Positions 17,574 to 26,312 of a stretch of DNA of 64,000 nt are shown one piece after another. The DNA lies in assembly GCA_965276675.1 (NCBI GenBank), contig OZ255624.1, positions 3,224,001 through 3,288,000 on the forward strand, read 5' to 3'. Below the pieces are notes generated by a model that saw only the letters and a program-made list of their open reading frames with translations, did not search any database and was not told the DNA's origin. The position numbers and the translations under genes were made by a program. The stretch comes from G965276675 sp965276675 (lineage in GTDB: Bacteria; Acidobacteriota; Terriglobia; Terriglobales; Acidobacteriaceae). The stretch's first letter is position 1. Every line of letters starts with the position of its first letter.

Positions 17574-18944
17574 CTATTTCGTCTCGAGGCGCTCCTGCAA
17601 TTCTTCCAGGGTGAAGTTCTTCGTCTCGGGAAAAAAGAAGAGCACAACTATGAACTGCAGGATCATCATGGACGCGAAGAAGATGAAAGGCCCTGCCGCC
17701 GAGTGGACAGCAATGATGGGAAAGACATTGGCAAGCGAGGCGCACGCCAGCCAGTGCGTAAAACTCCCAAGACTCTGCCCCTTGGCGCGCACAGAGTTTG
17801 GAAACACTTCGCTGATGTAGACCCAAATAACGGAGCCTTGCGACACCGCGAAGAAGGCGACGAAGCCCACCAGTGGCCAAAGCAGAAGATTTTGGTGCAG
17901 ACCCGTGTAGAACAGGAAACTCACTGCCGACAAGCAGGCGAAGGTACCGACAGAGCCGATCAGCAGCAGCTTTTTACGACCGACTTTGTCGATGATGGAC
18001 ATCGCCAAAGCGGTGAAAAGCAGGTTTGTGACGCCAATCGCGACTGCCTGGACATCACCGGACACCTTAGTGAAGCCTGCCTTTTCGAAGATGTCATTCA
18101 GGTAGTAGAGGATGGGATTGATGCCGGAGAGTTGGTTGAAGAGCGCGATCACAACAGCGAGCATCACCGGAATGCGGTACCGTCTCGAGAACAAGGGCTG
18201 ATTGCCGGCGCGGCGGTCGGTTGCCAATGACTCCTCGATAGCAATCAGCTCCGGGCGGGCGGCGCTCTCCGATATCTCGTTAAGTACGATGTTCGCCTCT
18301 TCAAGGCGTCCTTTTTCGACAAGCCATCGAGGGCTGCGGGGGATTCTGAGTAGCATCAGGAGGAAGAGCAATGCCGGAGCTGCGGACACCCCTAGCTTCC
18401 AGCGCCACTCCGTTGGGCCAAGGTGATATGTACCGATGATGTAATTGGAGAGATACGCAACCAGGATTCCAAAGACGATGTTGAGCTGGAAGGAACCCAC
18501 CATGCGGCCTCGCCAGTGCGCCGGCGCGATCTCCGCGATATACATGGGCCCGAGAACGGAGGAAGCTCCAATCGCGATGCCAGCCACGAAGCGGAAGAGC
18601 AGGAACGAGCTCCAGTTCCAGGCAAAGGAGCAACCCAGGGCCGACGCGATAAAGAGTACGGCTAGGCTCCTCAGGCTGTCCCGCCGACCGAACCGATCTC
18701 CTGCATAGCCTCCACAGGCCGCGCCGAGGATCGTTCCCCAGAGGGCGATGGCTACGGTGAATCCCAGCGATGATGGCGAAAGGCCGAAACGGAGGGTGAG
18801 GGCTCGTGTAATCCCGGCAATCACGGCAGTATCAAATCCGAAGAGGAGACCCCCAAGTGCGGCCGTAATGGTACTTTCGACGACTTTACGGTTGAGACGG
18901 ACCTTCGCTGCAGCGCTGGGCGCTGGATCGGCAGCTATATGCAT
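17574..18944 (-). CDS. MFS sugar-porter family transporter
   Basis: About 456 residues with twelve predicted membrane helices. Sugar-porter marks are visible: GGLLFGFDTAVIAG in helix 1, GDRFGRRDSLR in loop 2-3, PRSPRWLVEKGRLEEA after helix 6, DKVGRKKLLLIG in loop 8-9 and PETKNFTLEEL at the C-terminus. The family imports monosaccharides, often by proton symport. The ATG at 18944, behind GAGG, is chosen because the alternative at 18980 overlaps the -10 hexamer of the promoter. Position after three GH51 genes makes arabinose or a related pentose the likely cargo. Confidence 0.92.
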   Translation of the reverse strand: MHIAADPAPSAAAKVRLNRKVVESTITAALGGLLFGFDTAVIAGITRALTLRFGLSPSSLGFTVAIALWGTILGAACGGYAGDRFGRRDSLRSLAVLFIASALGCSFAWNWSSFLLFRFVAGIAIGASSVLGPMYIAEIAPAHWRGRMVGSFQLNIVFGILVAYLSNYIIGTYHLGPTEWRWKLGVSAAPALLFLLMLLRIPRSPRWLVEKGRLEEANIVLNEISESAARPELIAIEESLATDRRAGNQPLFSRRYRIPVMLAVVIALFNQLSGINPILYYLNDIFEKAGFTKVSGDVQAVAIGVTNLLFTALAMSIIDKVGRKKLLLIGSVGTFACLSAVSFLFYTGLHQNLLLWPLVGFVAFFAVSQGSVIWVYISEVFPNSVRAKGQSLGSFTHWLACASLANVFPIIAVHSAAGPFIFFASMMILQFIVVLFFFPETKNFTLEELQERLETK

Positions 18945-18979
18945 CGATACCTCATGGAAGATAAGTGCGAAACGGCGCA

Positions 18980-19010
18980 ATTATAGAATATAGATTGATA
19001 CACTTGTCAA
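18980..19010 (-). promoter_or_regulatory. Promoter of MFS gene
   Basis: Minus strand: TTGACA (19010-19005), then 19 bases containing ATCAATCTATATTC, then a perfect TATAAT (18985-18980). The spacer is two bases longer than ideal. The ATCAAT..CTAT core matches the TonB receptor promoter at 8682-8710. Confidence 0.6.
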
Positions 19011-19149
19011 AGGGATTTCGGCAAACCTTGTCCTACCTTCAGGTACGGACACTCCGAACAACGATAAGGCGACGACACGATGTTCGTACGCCTGGCGCAT
19101 TGCCTGGCGAATAAAGCCACGATCTTTGAACAACTGGCCGGCGATGGGA

Positions 19150-19914
19150 CTAGAAGGTCGCCATCCATCCGCCATCGACGAAGATGATCTGACCTGTGAT
19201 GAAGTCAGATGCGGGGCTTGCAAGGAACACAATAGGCGATGCAATGTCTGCTGGCGTTCCCCATCGCCCGAGCGGACATCTCTGTTTCACCCAACTATCG
19301 AACGTCGGGTCGGCTATCAACATCTTGTTCAGATCGGTATCAATGTATCCCGGTGCAATCGCATTCACCAAGATGCCATGCTGGGCCCATTCAACTGCAA
19401 ATGCCTTGGTGAGCTGACCTACAGCGCCCTTTGAGGCGATGTAGGGAGAGATTCCAGGTCTCGCGGCAGCTGTCATCAGCGAGGCAATGTTGATGACCTT
19501 CCCTTTCCGCCCATCGGCGATGAGCGCCCTTGCGAAGTTACGGCTCAGCTCGAAAATGGCTGTCGTGTTAAGCGTTAGGACCTCATTCCAGTCATCGAGC
19601 GAAAGATCGACAGCAGCGCCGCGCCGGGAAATGCCCGCGGAGTTCACCAGGATGTCTGGCGTGCCAACCTCGGCGCAGAGATCGTGGAACCATGCCGCGA
19701 TCTCAACCGTCTTGAGCAGATCAAATGGGGCGACGTAAACCGACGGCGTATGTTGCCTGAGATCTTCAGCCGCGCGCTGCAGTTTCCGCTCGTCCCGACC
19801 TACAAGGACCAGCCTGGCTCCAGCCTTCGCCAGACCGTAAGCGGCTCCCAGCCCTATACCTCGCGTCGCACCTGTAACTAACGCTAATTTGCTGTCTAAA
19901 GAAAACGGATTCAT
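19150..19914 (-). CDS. SDR-family NAD(P)-dependent oxidoreductase (gluconate 5-dehydrogenase-like)
   Basis: About 254 residues. The Rossmann motif TGATRGIG is near residue 15, NSAG follows the fourth strand, the catalytic Ser is in NIASLMTAAA and the Tyr/Lys pair in YIASK; the protein ends with ITGQIIFVDGGWMATF, as in classical SDRs. The overall pattern (FSLDSKLALVTGATRGIG, GRWGTPADIASPIVFLASP) resembles gluconate 5-dehydrogenase/3-oxoacyl reductase relatives, so oxidation of a sugar or sugar acid is likely. The ATG at 19914 overlaps the stop of the upstream dehydrogenase gene by four bases (ATGA), showing translational coupling. Confidence 0.87.
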   Translation of the reverse strand: MNPFSLDSKLALVTGATRGIGLGAAYGLAKAGARLVLVGRDERKLQRAAEDLRQHTPSVYVAPFDLLKTVEIAAWFHDLCAEVGTPDILVNSAGISRRGAAVDLSLDDWNEVLTLNTTAIFELSRNFARALIADGRKGKVINIASLMTAAARPGISPYIASKGAVGQLTKAFAVEWAQHGILVNAIAPGYIDTDLNKMLIADPTFDSWVKQRCPLGRWGTPADIASPIVFLASPASDFITGQIIFVDGGWMATF

Positions 19915-20936
19915 GGCGCGGTCCATGTGGGGAGAATGATGACCTTGCAGACCTCGCCGGAGCGGAACTGGTCAAACGCTGCAGAGACGTCCTGGAGAGG
20001 AAAGTGATGGGTAATGATGCGCTTGAGAGGAAGTTGTGACGCCAGCTCGATAGCTGCCTGGAAATCCTCTCGCGCATACACCCTAGAGCCGATAAGCTCG
20101 ATTTCTTTGAAATTGACCGCTTGCATATCGACTTCCACGGGCCTTTTGAAAACACCCAGATTAACGATCACGCCGCGCGAACGCACAAGGCCAGTCATCT
20201 CCCGGGCCGAAGAGGAAGCGCCAGCGCATTCATATACGACATCCGCTCCGTTGTCGCCGGAGAGCTTCATCACGGCATCTTTCAGAGGTTCGCCCGCCGG
20301 TAAGGCTTGCAACCCAAGCTCCGCGGCAAGCTCTAAGCGAGAGGGCAGAATGTCACTGATGACTACGTGCGGGATTCCCCGAGCGCGCGCGACAAGAGCG
20401 GTGAGAAGCCCAATAGGACCAGCTCCGAGCACTGCGGCAACCTCCACCCCCTCAAGGATTGTGCGTGTGACTCCATGCACGGCCACGGCCAGGGGCTCGA
20501 TAAGGGCTCCTATGGAGGGTGGCGTTGCCTCTGGCAGCTTCACCAGAGAGGAAATGGGAATTTTTATGAACTGAGCCATGCCGCCGTCTACATCAAAGCC
20601 AAAGAGTTGGAGAAAGCGGCATACATGAGGATTGCCGTGAGTACAGGCATAACACCTTCCGCATGAAATGAGCGGGTATATGGTCACAAGATCGCCAGCC
20701 GAGAGTGTGCTGCTCGAACTGTTCAACTGCACAATGCGACCTGATAACTCGTGACCGAGCGTGAGAGGCGCCTTCGCGCGGGGGTGGGATCCAGCGACGA
20801 TGGAGATGTCGGACCCGCAGAAGCCACAAGCCTCGACCTCGATCAACGCTTCTTCGGCCCCTATTTCCGGAAACGATACTTCTCTTGCTTCAAGACGGTC
20901 GGGCCCTAGATATTGCGCTGCGAGCATTGTTTTCAT
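19911..20936 (-). CDS. Zinc-dependent medium-chain alcohol/polyol dehydrogenase
   Basis: About 341 residues. The catalytic zinc site is seen in CGFCGSD and GHELSGRIV, the structural zinc lobe in CGRCYACTHGNPHVC (four Cys), and the NAD-binding Rossmann fold in GAGPIGLLTALVARARG. This is the layout of sorbitol/threonine dehydrogenase-like MDR enzymes that oxidise polyols or sugars. The ATG at 20936 (MKTMLAAQYLGP) is the likely start, since an upstream in-frame start at 20972 would overlap the preceding gene more deeply. It sits between two SDR genes in one operon (20950-21720 upstream, 19150-19914 downstream), suggesting an oxidative pentose or polyol pathway. Confidence 0.88.
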   Translation of the reverse strand: MKTMLAAQYLGPDRLEAREVSFPEIGAEEALIEVEACGFCGSDISIVAGSHPRAKAPLTLGHELSGRIVQLNSSSSTLSAGDLVTIYPLISCGRCYACTHGNPHVCRFLQLFGFDVDGGMAQFIKIPISSLVKLPEATPPSIGALIEPLAVAVHGVTRTILEGVEVAAVLGAGPIGLLTALVARARGIPHVVISDILPSRLELAAELGLQALPAGEPLKDAVMKLSGDNGADVVYECAGASSSAREMTGLVRSRGVIVNLGVFKRPVEVDMQAVNFKEIELIGSRVYAREDFQAAIELASQLPLKRIITHHFPLQDVSAAFDQFRSGEVCKVIILPTWTAP

Positions 20937-20949
20937 AAATAGAGCCTCA

Positions 20950-21720
20950 CTATTGAGCGGTATATCCGCCATCCAGCATGAGAACCGCCCCGGTGAAGAA
21001 TGTGGCCAGGTCTGATGCCATAAAAGCGTAGAAGTTAGCTACTTCCTCGGCGCTCGCGATACGGCCTATGGGATGATTTCTCCGGAGCATCGACCAGTAG
21101 CCGGCGGGATCGCCGGAGGCCTCCGCCGATCGTTGTACGATCGGGGTATCTACCGTCCCGCAAGCGACAGTGTTGACCCGAATGCCATGCGATGCGTATT
21201 CGACGGCCATCTGCCGCGTCATCTGATGAAGCGCACCTTTCGAAGGAGCATAAGCTCCTTGTGTGGGAATCCCCACTTCCCCGGAGATGGAGCCGCTAAT
21301 CAGAATGAGGCCTCCCTTCTGTGAGATCATGACCGGAATGACATGCCGGGATGCCCAGTAGAGGCTCTTCACGTTGGCATTCATGACTGCGTCCCACTCC
21401 TCAGGAGTATGCAGGTGGAGCGCCTTTACTACGCTAAGCGCAGCATTGCTGACCAAGATATCCAGGCGGCCGAAATGGTCAAGAGCAGCTCGCGTGAAGT
21501 TGATCGAAGTTGCTTCATCGGCGACGTCTCCGTGAACGACGAAGAGCTTTCCTGGATGGAGTCTCCGCGCTTCTTCTAGCTCCTCCGGAATTTCCTTCCT
21601 CCGGAAGACCGCGACCACTCCCGTCGCGCCGCAATCGAGGAATGCTCGTGTAACTGCGAGCCCGATGCCGGAAGACGCCCCGGTGACAATTGCCACCTTC
21701 CCTGCAAGTGAGATTTGCAT
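20950..21720 (-). CDS. SDR-family oxidoreductase
   Basis: 256 residues. TGASSGIG near residue 14, SNAAL after beta-4, the active-site Ser in ISGSISGEVG, Tyr/Lys in YAPSK, and the C-terminal GAVLMLDGGYTAQ mark a classical SDR. It is the first gene of a three-gene minus-strand operon with the MDR (13 bp spacing if the MDR starts at 20936) and a second SDR. Its promoter region holds the TCTATA-N6-TATAGA inverted repeat. The substrate is not determined by sequence; a sugar-derived alcohol is likely from context. Confidence 0.87.
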   Translation of the reverse strand: MQISLAGKVAIVTGASSGIGLAVTRAFLDCGATGVVAVFRRKEIPEELEEARRLHPGKLFVVHGDVADEATSINFTRAALDHFGRLDILVSNAALSVVKALHLHTPEEWDAVMNANVKSLYWASRHVIPVMISQKGGLILISGSISGEVGIPTQGAYAPSKGALHQMTRQMAVEYASHGIRVNTVACGTVDTPIVQRSAEASGDPAGYWSMLRRNHPIGRIASAEEVANFYAFMASDLATFFTGAVLMLDGGYTAQ

Positions 21721-21727
21721 AGAAGCA

Positions 21728-21752
21728 ATCTATAGTAAATTATAGACTTCTA
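21728..21752 (-). promoter_or_regulatory. Inverted repeat TCTATA-N6-TATAGA in SDR operon promoter
   Basis: Plus strand: TCTATAGTAAATTATAGA (about 21730-21747), arms of six bases with a six-base spacer, directly upstream of the ATG at 21720. On the minus strand TATAGA can act as a -10 with TTGTTG about 18 bases upstream. It shares the ATAGATTG core with the other sugar-gene promoters. Confidence 0.5.
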
Positions 21753-21837
21753 CAACAAGTCATGATTATGGTCGGATATACACCCAAATTTGGGTAATTA
21801 TGTACTTGACTCAGGAGATCTTGGCCTATATTAGAAC

Positions 21838-22107
21838 GTGAAAGCGCCAAAGACACTCCAAGAAGGCATCATCTACTTTGCCGACCAAGACCGCTATATC
21901 GAGTTCTTTGGAGCGCGGCGCTGGCCGCAGGGTGTCACCTGCCCTACCTGTGGCAGCAAAGACATGCGCTTCATCTCTACCCGCCGCATCTGGGAGTGCA
22001 AGCAGAAGCACCCCCGCAAACAGTTCTCTATCAAGGTAGGCAGCACCTTCGAGGATTCGCCTCTCGGTTTGGACAAATGGCTGACCGCTGCGTGGATGAT
22101 CTGCCCA
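21838..22107 (+). pseudogene. IS1595-family transposase, N-terminal fragment
   Basis: Starting with GTG, the translation has a zinc-ribbon (GVTCPTCGSKDMRFI ... WECKQKHPRKQFSIKVGS) and GLDKWLTAAWMI, the N-terminal signature of IS1595-type transposases. Similarity stops abruptly at about 22107, where sequence of an unrelated minus-strand gene begins. The DDE catalytic domain is absent, so it is dead. Confidence 0.8.
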
Positions 22108-22596
22108 TCACATTTCAACTCAACGTCTAGGCTATTGGCCGTCGCTCGAAGGCCCATTTCTGCAATCAGCATCGCGTGGAACACAGCAGCGGGGTACAGG
22201 CCCACTGCGTAGCTATCCACCGCATCCCTAGCATCAGCCTCATACTCAGGGAACATCTTCCAAACAGGTCCCCACGTTGGGACAATCTTGTCGAACAATT
22301 CCGCTTTACTGGCAGGATGTAAGTAAAGCGTCGGGAAATCAAATCTCGATGAATGTCCTCAAGAAGCTCTCGCAGCTGGTGTCGCAATTCTCATTCACGC
22401 TCCCATGGAGCACACCACCAACCCGGTATAGAGGCACGTGGAGTTCCGCGGTGGCACATTGGGACTGACAGAAGGCGAGACTCGGCTTGAGGATTGAGGC
22501 TACAAATGGATCTTCTATGTAGGAATCGCGGCCGCCAGAATCGCAAGTCTTATCTACACGCGCTTTAAGTTCTCTGATCATGGCAACTGCACCCAC
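22107..22596 (-). pseudogene. Double-frameshifted hypothetical gene, 3' end lost
   Basis: Three consecutive frames on the minus strand join into one plausible protein: MGAVAMIRELKARVDKTCDS ... AELHVPLYRVGGVLHGSVNE (from 22596), then ELRHQLRELLEDIHRDLISR and RFTYILPVK, then ELFDKIVPTWGPVWKMFPEY ... GLYPAAVFHAMLIAEMGLRA. Each junction (about 22390 and 22303) is repaired by one added base. The 3' end is cut at the junction with the IS1595 fragment. Related genes of unknown function, recalled from memory, have this pattern; no role can be given. Confidence 0.65.
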
Positions 22597-22748
22597 AAGT
22601 TGCCAAACGTTACAATTTGCATTATCTCCCAGAGGTTGAGTGATGGTAGGTCTCGCCGTGTACCTCCATACTCAATCTCGAAGTCGCACTGAGTCAGGCA
22701 TATAACTATCGTTACATCTATCTCGCAATCTTAACGTCTAATAAAAGG

Positions 22749-22920
22749 CAGCAGAGGCGAGCACGACTTCGCGACCACTGGCGTTTACATGCGCTGCTCG
22801 TCCGTCGCGGCTACGAGGTGAACTGAAGCGCATGTACCGGCTGCACTGCGGAAGCTGGTTTAGCAAGCGGCGGCACAGACGCAAGCGCTTGGGGCGGGGG
22901 ACCCCGCCTACTACGATTCT
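22749..22920 (+). pseudogene. IS3-family OrfB fragment
   Basis: The plus strand reads RLHALLVRRGYEVN and, after a one-base loss, KRMYRLHCGSWFSKRRHRRK RLGRGTPP in pieces, matching the OrfB start region of IS3-family transposases (R.HALL.R.GYEVN.KR.YRL). No DDE motifs remain. The first part and second part lie in different frames around 22823. Confidence 0.6.
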
Positions 22921-23108
22921 CGGTGTGTGCTCGATACCCGAATACCAGAATTGCATTCGCATGTTGAGGTTTACCTCACGTTTGTCTGGAAGAGAGCCCT
23001 CACTGCGAATCCAATGCGCGGCGCCCGCTTGCCAGCGCACCGCTTACTAAATCCTTCAATTTAGCCGGAATAGTGCACTATGCATGGACAAGTGAGCGTT
23101 CACGCATT

Positions 23109-23127
23109 ATTATCGATAAACGATAAT
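23109..23127. promoter_or_regulatory. Palindrome over the start codon of the GntR gene
   Basis: ATTATCGATAAACGATAAT: seven-base arms with a five-base spacer, a perfect inverted repeat that runs into the ATG at 23126. No Shine-Dalgarno sequence is evident upstream. It is a natural candidate for an autoregulatory operator. Confidence 0.5.
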
Positions 23128-23839
23128 GACGGCGAACGGTCTTCAACCCATCAGTTTCGATACCATCCAGCGGCGAACCTTTGAGCGGCTTCGCGAAGCC
23201 ATTTATTCTGGCAAATTTAAGCCTGGGGATGCTCTTCGGGAACTCCACTTGTGTCGCGAACTGCAGGTAAGTCAGGCCCCGGTTCGCGAAGCGCTCCTGC
23301 AACTCGAGCAAATCGGATTGGTGGTGCGCGAGACCCATCGCGGTACGAGAGTTACGCGCCTCAGTGGGCAGGAGATCAGGGAGCGGCTCGCCACTCGCGT
23401 TCCACTTGAGCGCCTCGCCTGGATCGAAGCCGCGAATCGTCTTACCGAAAAAGGCCGCACGGAACTGAAGGATCGTCTTGGGGAACTTTCCCGCGCGGTT
23501 CTGGCTAACGACTATATAAGCTGTACGCACGCCGACATGGCTTTTCACAAATCTATTTGGCTTCAAAGTGGGAATTATGTTCTCTGCCACGTGTTAGAGC
23601 AGCTGACGGTTCCCCTGTACGCCTTTGTGAGCCTGGTCTTCAGCGCAAGGGCACAGCATCTACGGGACGTTGTTGTTTCTCACGAAGAGATTCTCGAGGC
23701 TCTTTCAAGCAAGAGCGTTAAACGTATCAATGAGACGGTCGATCGTCATATATTGCGCGGCTTCTACCAGAGCTTTCTCGAATCTGGAGTTGAGGACTTG
23801 CAAAAATGGTCAGAAGACGCGGCTCATCATTCTAGTTAA
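23126..23839 (+). CDS. GntR-family (FadR subfamily) transcriptional regulator
   Basis: 237 residues. The winged HTH spans about residues 12-78 (RTFERLREAIYSGKFKPGDA, then QVSQAPVREALLQLEQIGLV and RGTRVTRL). The FCD effector domain follows, with DMAFHKSIWLQSGN and a later His in VVSHEEILEAL as likely ligand- or metal-binding residues. The start is fixed by homology rather than by a ribosome site: the HTH begins only a few residues in, and no SD motif precedes the ATG. It is ten bases upstream of a PhyH dioxygenase gene and likely controls it. Confidence 0.87.
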   Translation: MTANGLQPISFDTIQRRTFERLREAIYSGKFKPGDALRELHLCRELQVSQAPVREALLQLEQIGLVVRETHRGTRVTRLSGQEIRERLATRVPLERLAWIEAANRLTEKGRTELKDRLGELSRAVLANDYISCTHADMAFHKSIWLQSGNYVLCHVLEQLTVPLYAFVSLVFSARAQHLRDVVVSHEEILEALSSKSVKRINETVDRHILRGFYQSFLESGVEDLQKWSEDAAHHSS

Positions 23840-23849
23840 AGGAGCAATC

Positions 23850-24632
23850 ATGGCAACACACTCGCCCCAAGTAGCTACACCTGGCCTGTTCATTTCGCGA
23901 GCACTTAGTGATTCGGAATTGGATAGCTATCATAAAGATGGATATCTTTTCTACGGACCGGTGCTCACACAGGACGGTCTCGAGCTCATGCGTGATGAAT
24001 GTATGACCGCTTGGAATAAAGAAAAAGAAGGTTTTCGCGAAGAGAAGTCCTGGCTTGACAATACTTTGCTGCCCAATATTCACCATCATTCTGGTACGGT
24101 CCGCAAGTTTTACTTCGAAGGCCCGCTCGTGGATGTGGCAACCCAAACCATCGGTCCGAACATTAAGGCCGCAACCAGTCAGCTTACCTTTAAGCTTCGC
24201 GGAAACACCAAGCCCGTTCAATGGCATCAAGATAACGGATACGGTCCACTAGATCCCTATACTTCCATCTCCTGTCTAACGGCGCTCGATGATACCGACG
24301 AAGCGAACGGATGCCTTTGGATTGCCCCTCGTAGTAATCACTGGGGGCAGCAGTCACACGCCGCGGAGTTCCGGAATGAAGTGAGCACATCGGTTGACGA
24401 ATCGCTCGGAGTGCCAATAACCATGAAGGCCGGCGAATGTCTGTTCTTTCATTGCTGGACTCTCCACAAGTCGGAAGGAAATCGCACCGATCGCGATCGG
24501 AGAATTCTCTTTTTCCGCTATGCGGATGCCGATGCTGTTGAAGTCGACAAGGGCCGCAAGCCACGGCTTGGAAAGCTCCTGCGGGGTTCTACACAGTTTG
24601 GCGATGTACGCCAATTTGAGACGGATCTGTGA
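23850..24632 (+). CDS. Phytanoyl-CoA dioxygenase (PhyH) family protein
   Basis: 260 residues from the ATG behind AAAGGAG. The Fe(II)/2-oxoglutarate oxygenase core is seen: His126 and Asp128 in QWHQDNGYG, distal His206 in LHKSEGN followed by an Arg-rich stretch (RTDRDRRI) that would bind 2-oxoglutarate. ALDDTDEANGCLWIAPRSNH is the usual central motif. Bacterial PhyH enzymes hydroxylate diverse small molecules, so the substrate is open. It is coupled to the upstream GntR gene; IS3 fragments lie on both sides of the pair. Confidence 0.87.
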   Translation: MATHSPQVATPGLFISRALSDSELDSYHKDGYLFYGPVLTQDGLELMRDECMTAWNKEKEGFREEKSWLDNTLLPNIHHHSGTVRKFYFEGPLVDVATQTIGPNIKAATSQLTFKLRGNTKPVQWHQDNGYGPLDPYTSISCLTALDDTDEANGCLWIAPRSNHWGQQSHAAEFRNEVSTSVDESLGVPITMKAGECLFFHCWTLHKSEGNRTDRDRRILFFRYADADAVEVDKGRKPRLGKLLRGSTQFGDVRQFETDL

Positions 24633-24725
24633 CCGAGTGACCAAAACCTGAAAACTAGGCCATAGGGAAAGTTGAGGATTTCCGGACTGTCGTGGTTCTC
24701 TGAAGGCGAGAGGAGAACCTGGGAG

Positions 24726-24890
24726 ATGACGAACCGAGGACACAGTGAGGAAGAGATCCTGCGGAAACAGAGTCGGGCTAGACGGTGGTCGAAGTCTGTC
24801 GCAGGCATGGCATCAGCCAGCAGAGCTTTTACCTGTGAAGAAGTATGCAGGTCTGGGAGCTGAGCGAGCTACGTCATCATGCGCCTGCAT
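24726..24890 (+). pseudogene. IS3-family OrfA fragment
   Basis: MTNRGHSEEEILR (from 24726) begins an IS3-type OrfA HTH protein. Later pieces GISQQSFYL (about 24810-24837) and KKYAGLG occur in other frames, as expected for the GISxQ(S/T)FY..KKKY.G segment of OrfA. Several indels destroy the frame. The 24633-24725 and 24891-24974 flanks hold nothing recognisable. Confidence 0.65.
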
Positions 24891-24974
24891 GACCACACTA
24901 AGCAGCTCCTACTGTGCCCCTCTGACGGCCCAGACTGTTGCGGCCTGATGCCAGTGCCAAAAAGGTCAGACCGT

Positions 24975-26057
24975 TTATTGCTTAGCGAACAGATGCTGAG
25001 AGTCGAAATCACCTGAATCTGCAAGCGCTGACAACGCGGCAACAATTGGGTCGGGCAGGAGGATACCTTCCTTCAGGGCAGCTTCCCGCTTCTTCCACTC
25101 GATCTCCCCAGGTAAGTAGATTTCTCTTGATCCTTCTGCCTTTGATGAATCTTTGATACTGCGAATCATCCCGTCAATCCGCTTCTTAAACTCGTGAATC
25201 GGCATGATCTGATTTACGTCGATCGCCAGGAAAGCATGTGCCATGCCCGGAGGTTCAGAAAGACTTAGCAGCCAACTCTTGACCTCTCGAGTTATCGCTC
25301 CGCCACTCAGAACAGCAGCAAAAACTTCCACCATTACCGCCAGACCATAACCTTTGTGGCCGGCCATTGGCAGCAGAGACCCAGTAGCCGGCCAGTTCGT
25401 AAGATCAGATGTTGGACGTCCCTCGTCATCTACAATCCAGTTATCGGGTATTTTCTGGCCCAGAGCTTTTGCAGTGAAGATCTTCGTAGCCGCGGTCGCA
25501 CTCAGTGCAATGTCGAGAAAGATTGGCCACTCTTCACCCGCCGGAACTGCATACGCAAAAGGGTTGTTGCCAATGACCGAGCCCCGGGAGCCTGGGGCCG
25601 CCATATTGACATCGGCATTGCTCATGGCCACTCCAATCATTCCCTGCTCTACCGCCATATTGGCATAGTACCCAGCAGCGCCAAAATGATTGCTGTTTCT
25701 CACGCCCACGTACCCCATTCCGTGAGCTCGCGCTTTCTCGATCGCTATACCCATCGCTATACACGACGCCACCATACCTATTGCGTTGTGCCCGTCAACA
25801 ATGGCGAATGTTTGGCCATCAATAACCACCTCCGGTTTCGCCGTCGGATCCATCCCACCAGCTCGCAGCTTGTTTACGTAGTTCGGCAGATGATTCGTCC
25901 CGTGCGAGAAGATTCCCCAGGCGTCCGTAGCCACGAGCACCTCGGCTGTAATGCTAGCTTCAGACTCGCTCAACCCAACCGACTGCAACGTATCCAAGCA
26001 AAACCTTTGCAGTTCTTCAACTCGTATTCTTCTCACAATAAAATCTCCGCGTTCCAA
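24975..26057 (-). CDS. Ldh-family (malate/L-lactate dehydrogenase-type) NAD(P)-dependent oxidoreductase
   Basis: 360 residues of the Ldh_2 family (YlbC/AllD/ComC/DpkA relatives), which use a fold distinct from classical lactate dehydrogenase. Signatures: catalytic His in GIFSHGTNHLPNYV, GYVGVRNSNHFGAAGYYANM, GNNPFAYAVPAGEEWPIFLD and MAGHKGYGLAVMVEV. Members reduce or oxidise 2-keto/2-hydroxy acids, ureidoglycolate, or 2,3-diketo-L-gulonate; the substrate is not fixed by sequence. It lies alone on the minus strand between the IS3 remnant and the TonB receptor. Its N-terminus (MERGDFIVRRIRVEEL) may be a few residues too long. Confidence 0.88.
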   Translation of the reverse strand: MERGDFIVRRIRVEELQRFCLDTLQSVGLSESEASITAEVLVATDAWGIFSHGTNHLPNYVNKLRAGGMDPTAKPEVVIDGQTFAIVDGHNAIGMVASCIAMGIAIEKARAHGMGYVGVRNSNHFGAAGYYANMAVEQGMIGVAMSNADVNMAAPGSRGSVIGNNPFAYAVPAGEEWPIFLDIALSATAATKIFTAKALGQKIPDNWIVDDEGRPTSDLTNWPATGSLLPMAGHKGYGLAVMVEVFAAVLSGGAITREVKSWLLSLSEPPGMAHAFLAIDVNQIMPIHEFKKRIDGMIRSIKDSSKAEGSREIYLPGEIEWKKREAALKEGILLPDPIVAALSALADSGDFDSQHLFAKQ

Positions 26058-26312
26058 GTATTCATTGGATTGGATATGCCTGTCAGCTCTACTCAGCCGG
26101 CCCGACCTCCGGTTGCAACCAGAACAATGGCGTAAAGATGAGTTGTCTTATCCTCCAATTTGGAATACCGTTCTGCCGCGAGCCAGCAGCCATACAGCCC
26201 TCGGCAAGCCGGATCAGCGTTGCTGAGCGCATACTGTTTAAATGAGAGCTCAGCACACTCAGCGATGGACCAAAAGGATACAATTTCCAGCCGGCCGGTC
26301 CAAGCTTGTGAG

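Noticed and set aside
22738..23040. 100-residue minus-strand frame
   Set aside because: Antisense to the IS3 OrfB remnant, whose plus-strand reading explains the sequence.
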